Origin: Opitutaceae bacterium
Lineage (GTDB): Bacteria; Verrucomicrobiota; Verrucomicrobiia; Opitutales; Opitutaceae
Direction: 5' to 3'
Assembly (NCBI GenBank): GCA_027482905.1
Contig: JAIXVP010000225.1
Location: 1-34,864, forward strand
DNA: 34,864 nucleotides
Shown here: one piece after another, positions 1-8,411 of the stretch
How positions within the stretch are numbered: the stretch's first letter is position 1
Layout of the letters: each line of letters starts with the position of its first letter
Notes under the pieces: model-generated
What the model saw: only the letters and a program-made list of their open reading frames with translations
Told to the model about the DNA's origin: nothing
The model's database searches: none
Translations under genes and position numbers: made by a program

Positions 1-2
1 CC

Positions 3-602
3 CGGATCCGCCGGACGAAGTGGCTGCTGCGCTACATGCCACGGCGGGCGCGGTTCCACACCTATCCTTTGGTCGGTCGCTTCGCCGCCTTCGCCCGCAG
101 CCGGAGTTTTCTCTGGTCGTTTCAATACCCGCAGGTGCGCACCGCGATTTACCTCGGCTCCGTCCTCACCCTGCTGCCGGTGCTCGGCCAGGTGCCCATC
201 GCCTTCGGCCTTTGCCTGCTATTCCGGACCAACTTCATGATCCTGGGCGGCCTGCAATTCGCGAGCAACCTGCTGACCTTCCCGTTCATCCTCTGGGGCA
301 CCTACCACCTCGGCACCTTCGTGCTCGGCGCCACCGGCCTCGATTCCTTCGCGGGCCTCATCCCGCCGCCCTCGGCCGACCCGACGCTTTCGCCCGTCGC
401 GGGCGAATCGGCCGGCGGCTCCAGCGTCGGCCTCTACGTGAGCGCCTTCACCATCGGCGGCCTGCTCGCCGGATTGGTGCTCGGCGCGGTCCTGGACCTG
501 CTCTGGCGGCTCCTCGTGCTCCCCGCCGCCAAACTCCGTGCCGCCCGCCGCCCCATCACCGCGAGCGTCACGCCGCACGATCTGCCGCCCTCCGCCCCCT
601 GA
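3..602 (+). CDS. DUF2062 membrane protein, 5' end cut by the window edge
   Basis: The frame is open to the left edge, and the residues before the first internal ATG at 36 (RIRRTKWLLRY) read as normal protein, so the true start is probably outside the window. The visible part has a basic N-terminus (PRRARFHTYPLVGRFA), then a hydrophobic segment rich in GQVPIAFGLC and NFMILGGLQFASN, which is the pattern of DUF2062 membrane proteins. Two or three membrane spans are likely: about residues 35-65, 75-100 and 135-165 counted from the ATG at 36. Members of this family are small inner-membrane proteins of unknown biochemical function. The stop lies 11 bases before the next gene, a NamZ-like lipoprotein on the same strand, so the two may be cotranscribed. 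The family call is fairly safe; the function is unknown. Confidence 0.75.
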   Translation, partial: RIRRTKWLLRYMPRRARFHTYPLVGRFAAFARSRSFLWSFQYPQVRTAIYLGSVLTLLPVLGQVPIAFGLCLLFRTNFMILGGLQFASNLLTFPFILWGTYHLGTFVLGATGLDSFAGLIPPPSADPTLSPVAGESAGGSSVGLYVSAFTIGGLLAGLVLGAVLDLLWRLLVLPAAKLRAARRPITASVTPHDLPPSAP

Positions 603-613
603 CCCACCCGCCA

Positions 614-1960
614 ATGCTTCGGCCCATGTTCCGCGTTCCCCGTCCACTGCTCTGCCTCGGTTTGTTTTTCGTGGGCCTCTTCGGCTGCAGCAGCACCGCC
701 CCCACCCCGCCGCGCGCCGCCGCTCCGGCCCCGGTTCCGACCATCCCGCCCGTGCGGGTCGCGCCGGTCGCCGCGCCCATCCTGCTCGGCATCGACGTGC
801 TCGCGGCCGACGGCTTCCAAGCCGTGAAAGGCAAACGCATCGGCCTTCTGACCCACGCCGCCGGCGTGAACCGCCTCGGCCGCAGCACCATCGACGTGCT
901 CTACAAGGCCCCCGGGGTCGAACTCGTCGCCCTCTTCGCCCCCGAGCACGGCCTCGACGGCCAGATCAAGGCCAGCGTGAACTTCGGCGACGACCGCCAC
1001 GCCGGCACCGGCCTGCCCGTCTACTCCCTCCACGGCAAAAATCGCAAACCCACCGCCGCCCAGCTCAAGGGCCTGGACGCCCTCGTGGTGGATCTGCAGG
1101 ACATCGGCGTCCGCAGCTACACGTTCAACGTCGTGATGCGCTACGCCATGGATTCGTGTTTCACGCACGGCGTGGAGGTGATCGTGCTCGACCGCCCCAA
1201 CCCCCTCGGAGGCCTCAAGGTCGACGGCCCTCACCTCGACCGCGAGTGGATGAGCGGCGTCGGCGCCTTCCGCATCCCCTACGTCCACGGCCTGACCATG
1301 GGCGAACTCGCGCGCATGGCCGCCGAGGCCCCCGGCGTGCTCGACGTGCCCGAGGCGGTCCGCGCCAAGAGTCGCCTCACCGTCATCCCCATGCGCGGCT
1401 GGAAACGCTCCCTGCGCTGGCCCGAGACCGGCCTCAAGTTCGTGCCCACCTCGCCGCTGGTGCGGGATTTCCCCGCCGTCGTCGGCTACGCCATGACCGG
1501 CCTCGGCTGCGAATACAGCGGCTTCAAACACGGCGCGGGCAAGGACCACCCGTTCCGCGCCCTGAGCTACAAGGGCAAGACCCCCGCCCAGCTGAAGGCC
1601 GACCTCGACCGCCTCGCCATCCCCGGCGTCGGCTTCCGCCTGCTCCCGGTGAAGGACGCCGCCGGCCGCGCGACGACCGCGCTCTATGTCGACATCATGG
1701 ACTGGAACGTCTGGCGCCCGACCCAATTGAGCTTCGAGCTGATGCGCCTCGCGTGCCGCTACGACCCGCCCAACCCCTACGCCAAACTCGACGGCAAAAG
1801 CGTTCGCAGCTTCAACATCCACGTCGGCAGCACCGCGTGGTGGGAAGCCCTCGCGCGCGACGGCGCGAAGGTCGATATCGACGCCTTCGGGGCCGAGTGG
1901 GCCAAGCGCTGCGCCGCCTACCAGCGCCAGACCGAGCGCTACTGGCTCTACCCGCGCTAG
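614..1960 (+). CDS. namZ: NamZ-like lipoprotein (DUF1343), probable exo-beta-N-acetylmuramidase
   Basis: A protein of about 448 residues starting at ATG 614; a second ATG at 626 is equally possible. The N-terminus is a lipoprotein signal with lipobox LFGC, Cys25, followed by a Pro/Ala-rich linker to about residue 57. The rest matches the DUF1343 family: KRIGLLTHAAGVNRLG, then the hallmark APEHGLDG (Glu111-His112-Gly113), then GLPVYSLHG and VVDLQDIGVRSYTF. Characterised members (NamZ, family GH171) remove MurNAc from the non-reducing end of peptidoglycan fragments, and the Glu of the PEHG motif is thought to be catalytic. A lipid-anchored form fits cell-wall turnover in the periplasm. A frame in the same register is open further upstream, but that part overlaps the DUF2062 gene and looks non-coding. 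The stop TAG overlaps the stop of the convergent HAD gene. Confidence 0.85.
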   Translation: MLRPMFRVPRPLLCLGLFFVGLFGCSSTAPTPPRAAAPAPVPTIPPVRVAPVAAPILLGIDVLAADGFQAVKGKRIGLLTHAAGVNRLGRSTIDVLYKAPGVELVALFAPEHGLDGQIKASVNFGDDRHAGTGLPVYSLHGKNRKPTAAQLKGLDALVVDLQDIGVRSYTFNVVMRYAMDSCFTHGVEVIVLDRPNPLGGLKVDGPHLDREWMSGVGAFRIPYVHGLTMGELARMAAEAPGVLDVPEAVRAKSRLTVIPMRGWKRSLRWPETGLKFVPTSPLVRDFPAVVGYAMTGLGCEYSGFKHGAGKDHPFRALSYKGKTPAQLKADLDRLAIPGVGFRLLPVKDAAGRATTALYVDIMDWNVWRPTQLSFELMRLACRYDPPNPYAKLDGKSVRSFNIHVGSTAWWEALARDGAKVDIDAFGAEWAKRCAAYQRQTERYWLYPR

Positions 1961-2616
1961 GCCAGCAACTCGTCCGTGAGATCAGCCAGGGCGGGCGCGA
2001 CGAAGGGCGCCCCATGGGCCCGCAGTTCGTCGGCGGAATGCGTGCCGGTGGTGACGGCGAAGCAGCCGGCCAGGCCTCCGAGGCGCGCCGCATCCACATC
2101 CCACGGCGAGTCGCCGACCAGGGCGGTGGACCCCGCTTCGGCGCCGAGCGTGCGCAGCGCGTGCGCGGTGAACTCGGGCTGCGGTTTTAACCACGGCGTA
2201 TCGGTCGCGCCGATCACCGCCGCCACCAGCGGATCGAGGCCGAGGTGCGAGCAAACCCGCCGCGCGGAGGGGCCGTGTTTGTTGGTGAAGACGGCGCAGA
2301 CCGCCCCGGCGGCGTGGAGTTTTTCCAGCAACTCAAGCGCGCCCGGAAAAAGCACCGCGTCGTCGAGCATGGTGGCGTCCCAGTAGGCGCGGTAGACCGG
2401 CAGCGCCTCCTCCAACCGATCGGCGTAGGCCGGGCCGAGGGTTTTTTTCAGAGCCTCCGGCAGCCCGCCGCCGATGGCGCGCATCACCTCGTCGCGCGTG
2501 GCGTCGGGCAGACCATAGTGGCGCCGCACGTGGCTGTGGGCGCGATGGATGGCGGAAAAATGATCCAGCAGGGTGCCATCGAGGTCGAAGAGGACGGTGC
2601 GAAAACGCGGCGACAT
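1957..2616 (-). CDS. HAD-family phosphatase, phosphoglycolate-phosphatase-like
   Basis: A 219-residue haloacid-dehalogenase hydrolase starting MSPRFRTVLFDLDGTLLD. All four HAD motifs are visible: DLDGT near residue 11 (nucleophile Asp and acid/base Asp), VFTNKHG (motif II Thr) in the middle, the Lys of WLKPQPE (motif III) and GDSPWDVDAA (motif IV). The helical cap between motifs I and II, with GGGLPEALKKTLG, is the C1 cap of the Gph/beta-phosphoglucomutase group. A small phosphorylated metabolite is the likely substrate, for example 2-phosphoglycolate, but the exact one cannot be told. The gene converges on the NamZ-like gene and the two stops overlap in the palindrome CTAG. It is divergent from mlaE with a 79-base gap. 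Confidence 0.85.
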   Translation of the reverse strand: MSPRFRTVLFDLDGTLLDHFSAIHRAHSHVRRHYGLPDATRDEVMRAIGGGLPEALKKTLGPAYADRLEEALPVYRAYWDATMLDDAVLFPGALELLEKLHAAGAVCAVFTNKHGPSARRVCSHLGLDPLVAAVIGATDTPWLKPQPEFTAHALRTLGAEAGSTALVGDSPWDVDAARLGGLAGCFAVTTGTHSADELRAHGAPFVAPALADLTDELLA

Positions 2617-2695
2617 GCGCCAAGGGAGCGCGATGGACCGGGCGGGCGGCAAGGAATCGTTTGCGCGCCGCCGTTTCGCTTGCCCAACTGCGGGC

Positions 2696-3841
2696 ATGTC
2701 CCGTCCCGAACCGCTTCCCGTCGCGTCGCCCTGCGAGGCGTCCGTGCGTGTGGCGGAGACGAACGGCGAGATGCGCGTCACCCTCGGCGGCGTCTGGCGG
2801 GTGACGGCGGAAAAACCCGATTGGAGCCCGGACAAACTGGCGGCGAAACCCGCCGGCCTGCATATCGCGCTCGGAACCGACCTCGGCGAATGGGACAGCT
2901 CCCTCCTCCTCTTTATCCACGAGATCCGGAGCTGGGCGACGGAAGCGGGCGTGCGCTGCGAGCTCGACCACCTGCCGGAAGGCATGCAGTCGATGCTGCA
3001 ACAATTCACCCAGGCCTGCGAAAAATCCCGGCCGACCGACCGCACCGAAACGTTTGTCGCCACCGTGGGGTTGGCGGCGGCGGACGCCTGGGAAAAAACC
3101 CGCGAGATCGCGCGTTTCCTCGGCGAGTGCGTGCTCAGCGGCGTTTTCCTCGCCCGGAATCCGCGCAAGTTCCGCCTCCGCGACTGCCTGGAGGAAATCC
3201 AGCAGTGCGGCGCGATGTCCCTGCCCATCGTCAGCCTCATCAGCCTGCTGGTCGGACTCATCATGGCCTACCAGTCGGCGATCTTGATGCGGCAGTTCGG
3301 GGCCGACATCTACGTCGCGGACGCGGTCGGCCTTGTGATGGTGCGCGAGCTCGGCTCGATGATGACCGCCTTCATCCTCGCCGGCCGCACCGGCGCGGCC
3401 TTCGCGGCCACCCTGGGCAACATGCGCGCGAACGACGAGATCGACGCCCTCGAAACCCTCGGTATCCGCGCGGTGGATTTCCTCGTGCTGCCCCGCCTGG
3501 TCGCGCTCGGTCTGATGATGCCCCTGCTCGCGCTCTACGCCAATTTCCTCGGCATCCTCGGCGGCATGGTGGTGTCGCTCGGCCTGCTCGACATCCCGCC
3601 CGCCGCCTACTGGGTGCAGACCATGTCGGCCATCGACCTGTCCGACGTCGCCACCGGCGTGATCAAGGCCGGCGCCTACGGCGTGCTGGTGGGCCTGGCC
3701 GGTTGCCACCGCGGCCTGCTCGCCGAGCGTAGCGCGGCCGGCGTGGGCAAGGCCGCCACCTCGGCTGTCGTCATGGGCCTGCTCCTCATCATTATCGCCG
3801 ACGCGATCTTCGCGGTCGCCTTCAACGTCTTCGGACTCTGA
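2696..3841 (+). CDS. mlaE: MlaE-type ABC permease with N-terminal STAS-like domain
   Basis: A 381-residue inner-membrane permease of the MlaE/DUF140 family. Residues 1 to about 130 are soluble and resemble a STAS domain (GLHIALGTDLGEWDSS followed by an amphipathic helix), the role played by the separate MlaB protein in Escherichia coli. From about residue 165 come five or six membrane segments with family hallmarks: GLIMAYQSA, VRELGSMMTAFILAGRTGAAFAA split by short loops, NDEIDALETLGI and the PRLVAL segment. MlaE with MlaF and MCE proteins moves phospholipids between the two membranes. The start ATG at 2696 fits the edge of the conserved region; an in-frame extension upstream enters the divergent promoter region. 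Three bases separate this gene from the ATPase gene, so they are surely one operon. Confidence 0.92.
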   Translation: MSRPEPLPVASPCEASVRVAETNGEMRVTLGGVWRVTAEKPDWSPDKLAAKPAGLHIALGTDLGEWDSSLLLFIHEIRSWATEAGVRCELDHLPEGMQSMLQQFTQACEKSRPTDRTETFVATVGLAAADAWEKTREIARFLGECVLSGVFLARNPRKFRLRDCLEEIQQCGAMSLPIVSLISLLVGLIMAYQSAILMRQFGADIYVADAVGLVMVRELGSMMTAFILAGRTGAAFAATLGNMRANDEIDALETLGIRAVDFLVLPRLVALGLMMPLLALYANFLGILGGMVVSLGLLDIPPAAYWVQTMSAIDLSDVATGVIKAGAYGVLVGLAGCHRGLLAERSAAGVGKAATSAVVMGLLLIIIADAIFAVAFNVFGL

Positions 3842-3844
3842 GCC

Positions 3845-4672
3845 ATGGTCGCCGCCCAAAAACCCACCGCCGACACCCCCGACGCCCCCGCCGCCGTCGA
3901 GGCGCTCGGCATCGATTGCGGCTACGGCGGCGAACCGCTGATCAAGGACCTCAGCTTCGCGGTGAAGCGCGGGGAGATTTTTTTCGTCATCGGCGGCTCC
4001 GGCTGCGGCAAGAGCACCCTCCTGCGCCACCTCATCGGCCTGAACCGCCCGACGGCGGGCGACGTGCGTTTCTTCGGCCGCTCCTTCCTCGACGCCGACA
4101 CCACGCGGCGCCGCGACCTGCTCAAGACCTTCGGCGTGCTCTACCAGGGCGGCGCGCTCTGGAGCTCGCTCACCCTGATGGAGAACATCTGCCTGCCGCT
4201 GGAGGAATACACCACGCTCAACCCCCGCGAACGGCAGGAGCTGGCGGCCTTCAAACTCTCCCAGGTCGGCCTGGCCGGCTACGAGGGCTACTACCCGTCC
4301 GAGATCTCCGGCGGCATGAAAAAACGCGCCGGTCTCGCGCGCGCCCTGGCGCTGGACCCCGCGATCGTCTTTTTCGACGAGCCGTCGGCCGGCCTCGATC
4401 CCATCACCTCGCGCAAGCTCGACGAACTCATCCTCCAGATCCGCGACCTGCTCGGCACGACCTGCGTGGTGGTTTCCCACGAGCTGGACTCGATCTTCGG
4501 CATCGCCGACCGCGTGCTCATGCTCGACAAGTCCGCCCGCGGCCGCATCGCCCTCGGCGACCCACGCGCGCTGGCGGTCGAGAGCGAAGACCCGCGCGTG
4601 CGCGAGTTTCTCGGCCGCAACGCCCGGCCGGGCGAAAACGGCTTCGACAGCGCCGGCGCCCGCCCGCATTGA
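3845..4672 (+). CDS. mlaF: MlaF-type ABC transporter ATPase
   Basis: A 275-residue ABC ATPase that powers the MlaE permease. Walker A is GGSGCGKST at residues 50-58, the Q-loop is LYQGGALW at about 99-106, the signature is ISGGMKKRAGLARA starting at about 154, Walker B is IVFFDEPSAGLDP starting at 174 and the switch His is H212 in VVSHELDS. The LYQGGALWSSLT sequence and SGGMKKR signature are typical of the Mla/Ttg2A/Mkl subfamily and differ from other importers. It starts three bases after mlaE and ends 22 bases before the MCE gene. The N-terminal 18 residues are a low-complexity Ala/Pro extension. The assignment is secure; the cargo, phospholipid, is inferred from the family and the operon. 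Confidence 0.93.
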   Translation: MVAAQKPTADTPDAPAAVEALGIDCGYGGEPLIKDLSFAVKRGEIFFVIGGSGCGKSTLLRHLIGLNRPTAGDVRFFGRSFLDADTTRRRDLLKTFGVLYQGGALWSSLTLMENICLPLEEYTTLNPRERQELAAFKLSQVGLAGYEGYYPSEISGGMKKRAGLARALALDPAIVFFDEPSAGLDPITSRKLDELILQIRDLLGTTCVVVSHELDSIFGIADRVLMLDKSARGRIALGDPRALAVESEDPRVREFLGRNARPGENGFDSAGARPH

Positions 4673-4694
4673 CACCCTTTAACCACCCGTCGCC

Positions 4695-5714
4695 GTGAAA
4701 ACCAAAATCAGCCCCACCGTCGTCGGCCTCTTCGTGCTGGGCGCCATCCTGCTCGGCGTCATCGCGCTGTTCTCCTTCGGCGGGGTGAACTTTTTCTCCA
4801 AGCCCGAGCGCTTCGTGGTCTACTTCAACGAGTCCATCCACGGCCTCGACCAGGGCTCGCCGGTGAAGCTGCGCGGCGTGCGCATCGGACGCGTGGTGGG
4901 CATGAAGGTGCGCGCCATCCCCGGCGGCTCGGCCGACGAACCCCGCTCGGTCGTCGCGGTGGTGTGCGAACTCAGCCGGGACGTGGTCGCCAACGCCGCC
5001 GGCGAACCGGTCGACGTCTCCGACCGCGGCGAGTTGCAACACCTCGTGGACCAGGGTCTGCGCGCCCAGCTCGGCGTCATCGGCTACGCCACCGGCCTGC
5101 TTTACGTGGAGCTCGATTTCTACGACCCCAAGGCCTACCCGGCGCGCCCCCGCGACGGCGCCGGCGCCGAATACCTCGAGCTGCCCGCCGTGTCGTCGAA
5201 GAGCGCCGAGTTCATGCGCGGCCTGGAGGAGATCCTGACCGACGTGAAACGCATCGATTTCGCCGCCATGGGCGCGGAGATCCAGGGCCTGCTGGTCGAC
5301 ACCCGCCGGCAGATCAACGCCGCCGACCTCGCGCGCGTGTCCCGCGAGTGGGCCGACGCCGGCAAGGCCCTGCGCGGCTTCGTCGAATCGCCCGAGGCGA
5401 AACAGACGCTGGCCAACGCCGCCTCCGCCTCCGCCCGGCTCGACCACCTGCTCGCCGACCTCGAGAGGACGGTCGGGCCGAGCGGCGAGCAGCTCAACCT
5501 GGTGCTGTCCGAGGCCCGCACCGCCCTGTCCGATTTCACCGAGACCTCGACCGTGATGAAACGCTTCATCAACGCCCAGCAATACCTCGGCGACGACGCC
5601 TCCAAGGCCTTCGTCCGCCTCGGCGAAGCGGCGGCGGCGGTCGGCCGGCTGGCCGATTTCCTCGAGCGCAACCCCAACGCGCTGCTCAGCGGCCGCGCCG
5701 ACGAGGCCAAGTAA
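4695..5714 (+). CDS. mlaD: MlaD/MCE-family lipid-transport protein
   Basis: A 339-residue protein starting at GTG 4695 (reads MKTKISPTVVGLF). One membrane anchor spans residues 9 to about 28 (VVGLFVLGAILLGVIALFSF). The MCE domain follows at about 38-130, with the typical ESIHGLDQGSPVKLRGVRIG. After it comes a long helical region (about 180-320) that would form the MCE needle or a periplasmic coiled region. MCE proteins of this layout form hexamers on the periplasmic face and carry lipids to or from the MlaEF complex. Spacing of 22 bases from mlaF and 31 bases to the following lipoprotein gene supports a four-gene operon. No candidate MlaC or MlaA gene lies nearby. Confidence 0.9.
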   Translation: MKTKISPTVVGLFVLGAILLGVIALFSFGGVNFFSKPERFVVYFNESIHGLDQGSPVKLRGVRIGRVVGMKVRAIPGGSADEPRSVVAVVCELSRDVVANAAGEPVDVSDRGELQHLVDQGLRAQLGVIGYATGLLYVELDFYDPKAYPARPRDGAGAEYLELPAVSSKSAEFMRGLEEILTDVKRIDFAAMGAEIQGLLVDTRRQINAADLARVSREWADAGKALRGFVESPEAKQTLANAASASARLDHLLADLERTVGPSGEQLNLVLSEARTALSDFTETSTVMKRFINAQQYLGDDASKAFVRLGEAAAAVGRLADFLERNPNALLSGRADEAK

Positions 5715-5745
5715 ACCCAACCGCCACCCGGTCCCCATTTCCCGC

Positions 5746-6393
5746 ATGAAAACGCGCCGCCTTTCAACTTTGTCTCGTTCCTCCCTTCTCGGCTGCGCGG
5801 CGCTGGCGCTGGCGGGCTGCAGCCTGCTGCCCACGCCGAAGAAAGATCCGACCCGGTTCTACGTCCTCACCGGCCCGACCGCGACCGAGCTCAATACCGG
5901 CTACAAGAAAGGCCACCTGAAGGTCGGCGTGCGCAGCGTGACGGTCGCGCCCTACCTCGACGGCAAGACCATGATCGTGCGGCGCGGGCCCAACGAGATC
6001 GACTACCGCGACTACGCCCGCTGGGCCGAACCGCTGGCCACGGGCATCAACCGCATGCTGGTGGCGCGCCTGCACCTCTCGGATCGTGTGCAGCGGGTGT
6101 TTCCCCAGCCCTACCCTTTTGACACCACGCGCGACGTCGACGTGCACGTGAGCGTCCTGCGCTGCGAGGGCCTGGTCAAAGGGGACGGCACCGCCACGAT
6201 CAGTTTCATGTGCGGCATCGAGATGGTGCGCGCGGGCGAGCAGGCCGGCGCCGGCGAGGTGCTGCTGCGCGAGGTCTACGAGGCCCCCGAGACCCCGTGG
6301 CAAGAAGGCGACTACGCGGAGCTGGCGCGCCGCCTGAGCGAGGAAGTCGCGCGCGTCGCCGACCGCGTCCTGGCCGCGCTGCCGGCGGAGTAG
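5746..6393 (+). CDS. ABC-transport auxiliary lipoprotein, PqiC-like
   Basis: A 215-residue lipoprotein with signal peptide and lipobox LAGC, Cys25. The mature part begins with RFYVLTGPTA and continues with VGVRSVTVAPYLDGKTMIV and YRDYARWAEPLATGINRML. This matches the ABC_trans_aux/DUF330 family, whose best-known member is PqiC of Escherichia coli. PqiC-like lipoproteins sit at the outer membrane and serve as partners of MCE proteins. The family lipobox and the YARWAEPL core are clear, and the position directly after the MCE gene supports the role. It is the last gene of the operon. It replaces the missing MlaA/MlaC in this cluster, so the system may work more like Pqi, with MCE protein plus lipoprotein, than like E. 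coli Mla. Confidence 0.85.
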   Translation: MKTRRLSTLSRSSLLGCAALALAGCSLLPTPKKDPTRFYVLTGPTATELNTGYKKGHLKVGVRSVTVAPYLDGKTMIVRRGPNEIDYRDYARWAEPLATGINRMLVARLHLSDRVQRVFPQPYPFDTTRDVDVHVSVLRCEGLVKGDGTATISFMCGIEMVRAGEQAGAGEVLLREVYEAPETPWQEGDYAELARRLSEEVARVADRVLAALPAE

Positions 6394-6417
6394 CCGGCGG
6401 GGCGAGGTGAGCCGATA

Positions 6418-6780
6418 CTACTTCAATCCGCCCTCGTGGGCGGCGGGGTTTTGGAGCTGATCCTTCCAACCGAGGATCTTGGCCTGGGCGCCGAATTTCT
6501 CGGCGGTGGCTTTGTCGCCCTTCTCCATCCAGACGCGGGAAAGCGTGGTGTTGATGAAAAGGTCGTCGGGGCGGAGGGCGTGGGCGCGCTCGCCGGCGGC
6601 GAGGGCGTGGTCGAGGTCGCGCCGCGAAAAATGGATCTCCGCGAGCGCATGCCAGGCGTCGAAGCAGGCGGGCGCGGCCGCGGCGACGCGTTCCAGCTTG
6701 GCGATGGCCGCGTCGGCGTCGCCCATCGCGTGGTCGTAGCTGGCGTCGTCGATCAGGGTCTGGAGCTCGTCATCGGTCAT
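6418..6780 (-). CDS. Small TPR-repeat protein
   Basis: A 120-residue protein starting MTDDELQTLIDDASYDHAMG. It consists of about three tetratricopeptide repeats: around residues 13-40 (ASYDHAMGDADAAIAKLERV), 41-74 (AWHALAEIHFSRRDLDHALA) and 75-108 (FINTTLSRVWMEKGDKATAE). The pattern of small and large hydrophobics (W, G/A, Y/F, A, P) is typical. There is no signal peptide or membrane segment, so it should be cytoplasmic, and TPR proteins act as protein-binding scaffolds. It lies downstream of the adenosine deaminase gene on the same strand but is cut off by a likely terminator at 6806-6838, so it probably has its own promoter. It converges on the end of the Mla operon, 24 bases away. Partner unknown. 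Confidence 0.8.
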   Translation of the reverse strand: MTDDELQTLIDDASYDHAMGDADAAIAKLERVAAAAPACFDAWHALAEIHFSRRDLDHALAAGERAHALRPDDLFINTTLSRVWMEKGDKATAEKFGAQAKILGWKDQLQNPAAHEGGLK

Positions 6781-6805
6781 GCGGACACCATGGCCGAACG
6801 CGGAC

Positions 6806-6838
6806 AAAAGAAAAGCCGCGTCGCGGGGACGCCGCGGC
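6806..6838 (-). terminator. Intrinsic terminator after the adenosine deaminase gene
   Basis: Read on the minus strand, GCCGCG (6838-6833) pairs with CGCGGC (6820-6815) around a 12-base GC-rich loop, followed at once by TTTTCTTTT (6814-6806). A GC stem plus a U-rich tail, 16 bases downstream of the deaminase stop, is the classic form of a Rho-independent terminator. It is the clearest one in the window. Confidence 0.7.
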
Positions 6839-6853
6839 CGGTTCGTCCCCGAC

Positions 6854-8317
6854 TCACGGCGCGGCGGGAAACGAGAGGCCCCAATTACGGCGGGCGTAGC
6901 CGTAGGTGACCGGGCGGGTCGCGGCGGCGAGCTTCGCCAGCGCCTCCGCCGGCGTGCCTTCCGCCAGCGCGGCTTCAAAGCGGGCCAGACGGGTCTCGTA
7001 GTCGGCGAGCAACTTTTCCTTCGTGTCCGCCTCGACGAAACCATGACGCAGGGACGAACGGGCCAGGCCGGTGAGCTCGGCCCAGGACAGGTTAAAGAGG
7101 GTCACGGCGGTGTAGTATTCATCCGTCAGGTTGCTGTCCCACATGCCGCGGTCGTCGGTGTTCAACCCGCAGGGCACGCCGGTGCGGAGAAACTCCGGAA
7201 ACGGATGCTTCGCCAGGTCGGGGGTGTATTGGAGCAGGCGATTGGAGATGAGGTTGACCTCGACGTAGGCGCGTTGGCCGCCCTGGAGCAGCAGGAGGGT
7301 GTCGGGGTCCTTGAGCAGGTTGACGCCATGGCCGATGCGGGTGGCGCCGAGCAGGAGCGTGTCGCGGATGTGGTGGTCGGGGCCGTCCATCTCGCCGGCG
7401 TGGATGGAGAGTTTGATCTCCGGATAACGCGCGCGCAGTTCGCGGAATTTTTCGAGGAAACGCAGCGGGTAGCCGAAGCCGTCCTCCTCAATGCCGGCCA
7501 GGTTGATCGCGACCCAGAGATCACGATGGGCATCGACCCAGGCAAAAGCCTCGGCGAGGCGACTCTCGGCGTCGGGCGCGAAACGCAGCACGGTGACCTG
7601 GAAACGCGGGATCACGCCACTGGCGGCGACGTCGGGTCGGGCCAGCAGGGCGCGCAAGCGGGGCAACGCGGCCTCGGGCGGGATGGGCGCGCCGGCGTTG
7701 TCGGCGAGGCCGTTGAGGTCGAACTGGGTTTCGAGGTAACGCATGCCCTCGGCGCCGTAGGCTTTGAGGTTTTCCGCCAGCAATTCCAGCCGCACGTCGG
7801 GGTTGCGCCAGAGCGGGATGAAGCGGGCCCAGATGACGTTAAAAAACTCCTTCCGGCCCTCGTCCGGCTGGTCAAGGCGGAGGCCGTCGAGCCAGATCTG
7901 GCGCTCGGCGTCGGTGAGTTCGCCCAGGGGGATAAACTCGGCGCGGTCGGCGGGCGGCAGCGCCTCGTATTGATAACGGCGGATGGTGGCGAAGCGCTGG
8001 GCCGGATCGATCGCGGCGGCGGGCGAAGCGAAGCGGGCACGCACGTAGAAAACATCGCCGCCGTTGCGCGCCGGATCGGTGCCGAAGGCATAGAGCCACT
8101 CGGGCAGGTTCGAGCCGGCGAGGTGGTTGTGCAGGTCGCCGCCCTTCGGCAGGGCGTAGAGCAGGGTGTAAAGCGCGGCCGGCTCGGCGGCGGCGCGCAG
8201 GGCCCGCCAGCGCGCCTCGGTCACGGCCGGGGCGGCGGCGCGGGCGGAGACCCCGAGCAGCAGAAGAAAGACGAAAAAGCGGACGACGCGGGCGGGCGCG
8301 AAAACGGGGAGGACCAT
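6854..8317 (-). CDS. Exported adenosine deaminase-like enzyme
   Basis: A 487-residue member of the adenosine/AMP deaminase family. The N-terminus is a signal peptide (basic [14 protein letters not shown], cleavage near ARAAA at about residue 28), so the protein is exported. All metal and catalytic motifs are intact: LHNHLAGS with His63 and His65, HAGE at 306-309 (Glu309), RIGHG at 327-331, and LNTDDRG with the two Asp at 388-389. Exported members resemble the ADGF/CECR1 type, which deaminate extracellular adenosine to inosine and ammonia. Length (about 460 mature) is longer than cytosolic deaminases (about 340), again like ADGF. A lone gene ended by a terminator; likely nucleoside scavenging in the periplasm. 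Substrate (adenosine or a relative) is from the family, not seen. Confidence 0.85.
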   Translation of the reverse strand: MVLPVFAPARVVRFFVFLLLLGVSARAAAPAVTEARWRALRAAAEPAALYTLLYALPKGGDLHNHLAGSNLPEWLYAFGTDPARNGGDVFYVRARFASPAAAIDPAQRFATIRRYQYEALPPADRAEFIPLGELTDAERQIWLDGLRLDQPDEGRKEFFNVIWARFIPLWRNPDVRLELLAENLKAYGAEGMRYLETQFDLNGLADNAGAPIPPEAALPRLRALLARPDVAASGVIPRFQVTVLRFAPDAESRLAEAFAWVDAHRDLWVAINLAGIEEDGFGYPLRFLEKFRELRARYPEIKLSIHAGEMDGPDHHIRDTLLLGATRIGHGVNLLKDPDTLLLLQGGQRAYVEVNLISNRLLQYTPDLAKHPFPEFLRTGVPCGLNTDDRGMWDSNLTDEYYTAVTLFNLSWAELTGLARSSLRHGFVEADTKEKLLADYETRLARFEAALAEGTPAEALAKLAAATRPVTYGYARRNWGLSFPAAP

Positions 8318-8411
8318 CGGCCGCGTCCAGCAGACCGGGTGCCAGCCGGACGCCGGCGCGCGGCGCGCGCTTTTCCCCGGGAGGTGCGTTGACGCCGTCG
8401 CCCGTCACCGC

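Noticed and set aside
2333-4675. Long minus-strand open frame opposite mlaE and mlaF
   Set aside because: Charged, repetitive composition typical of an antisense frame; the plus strand carries clear Mla genes.
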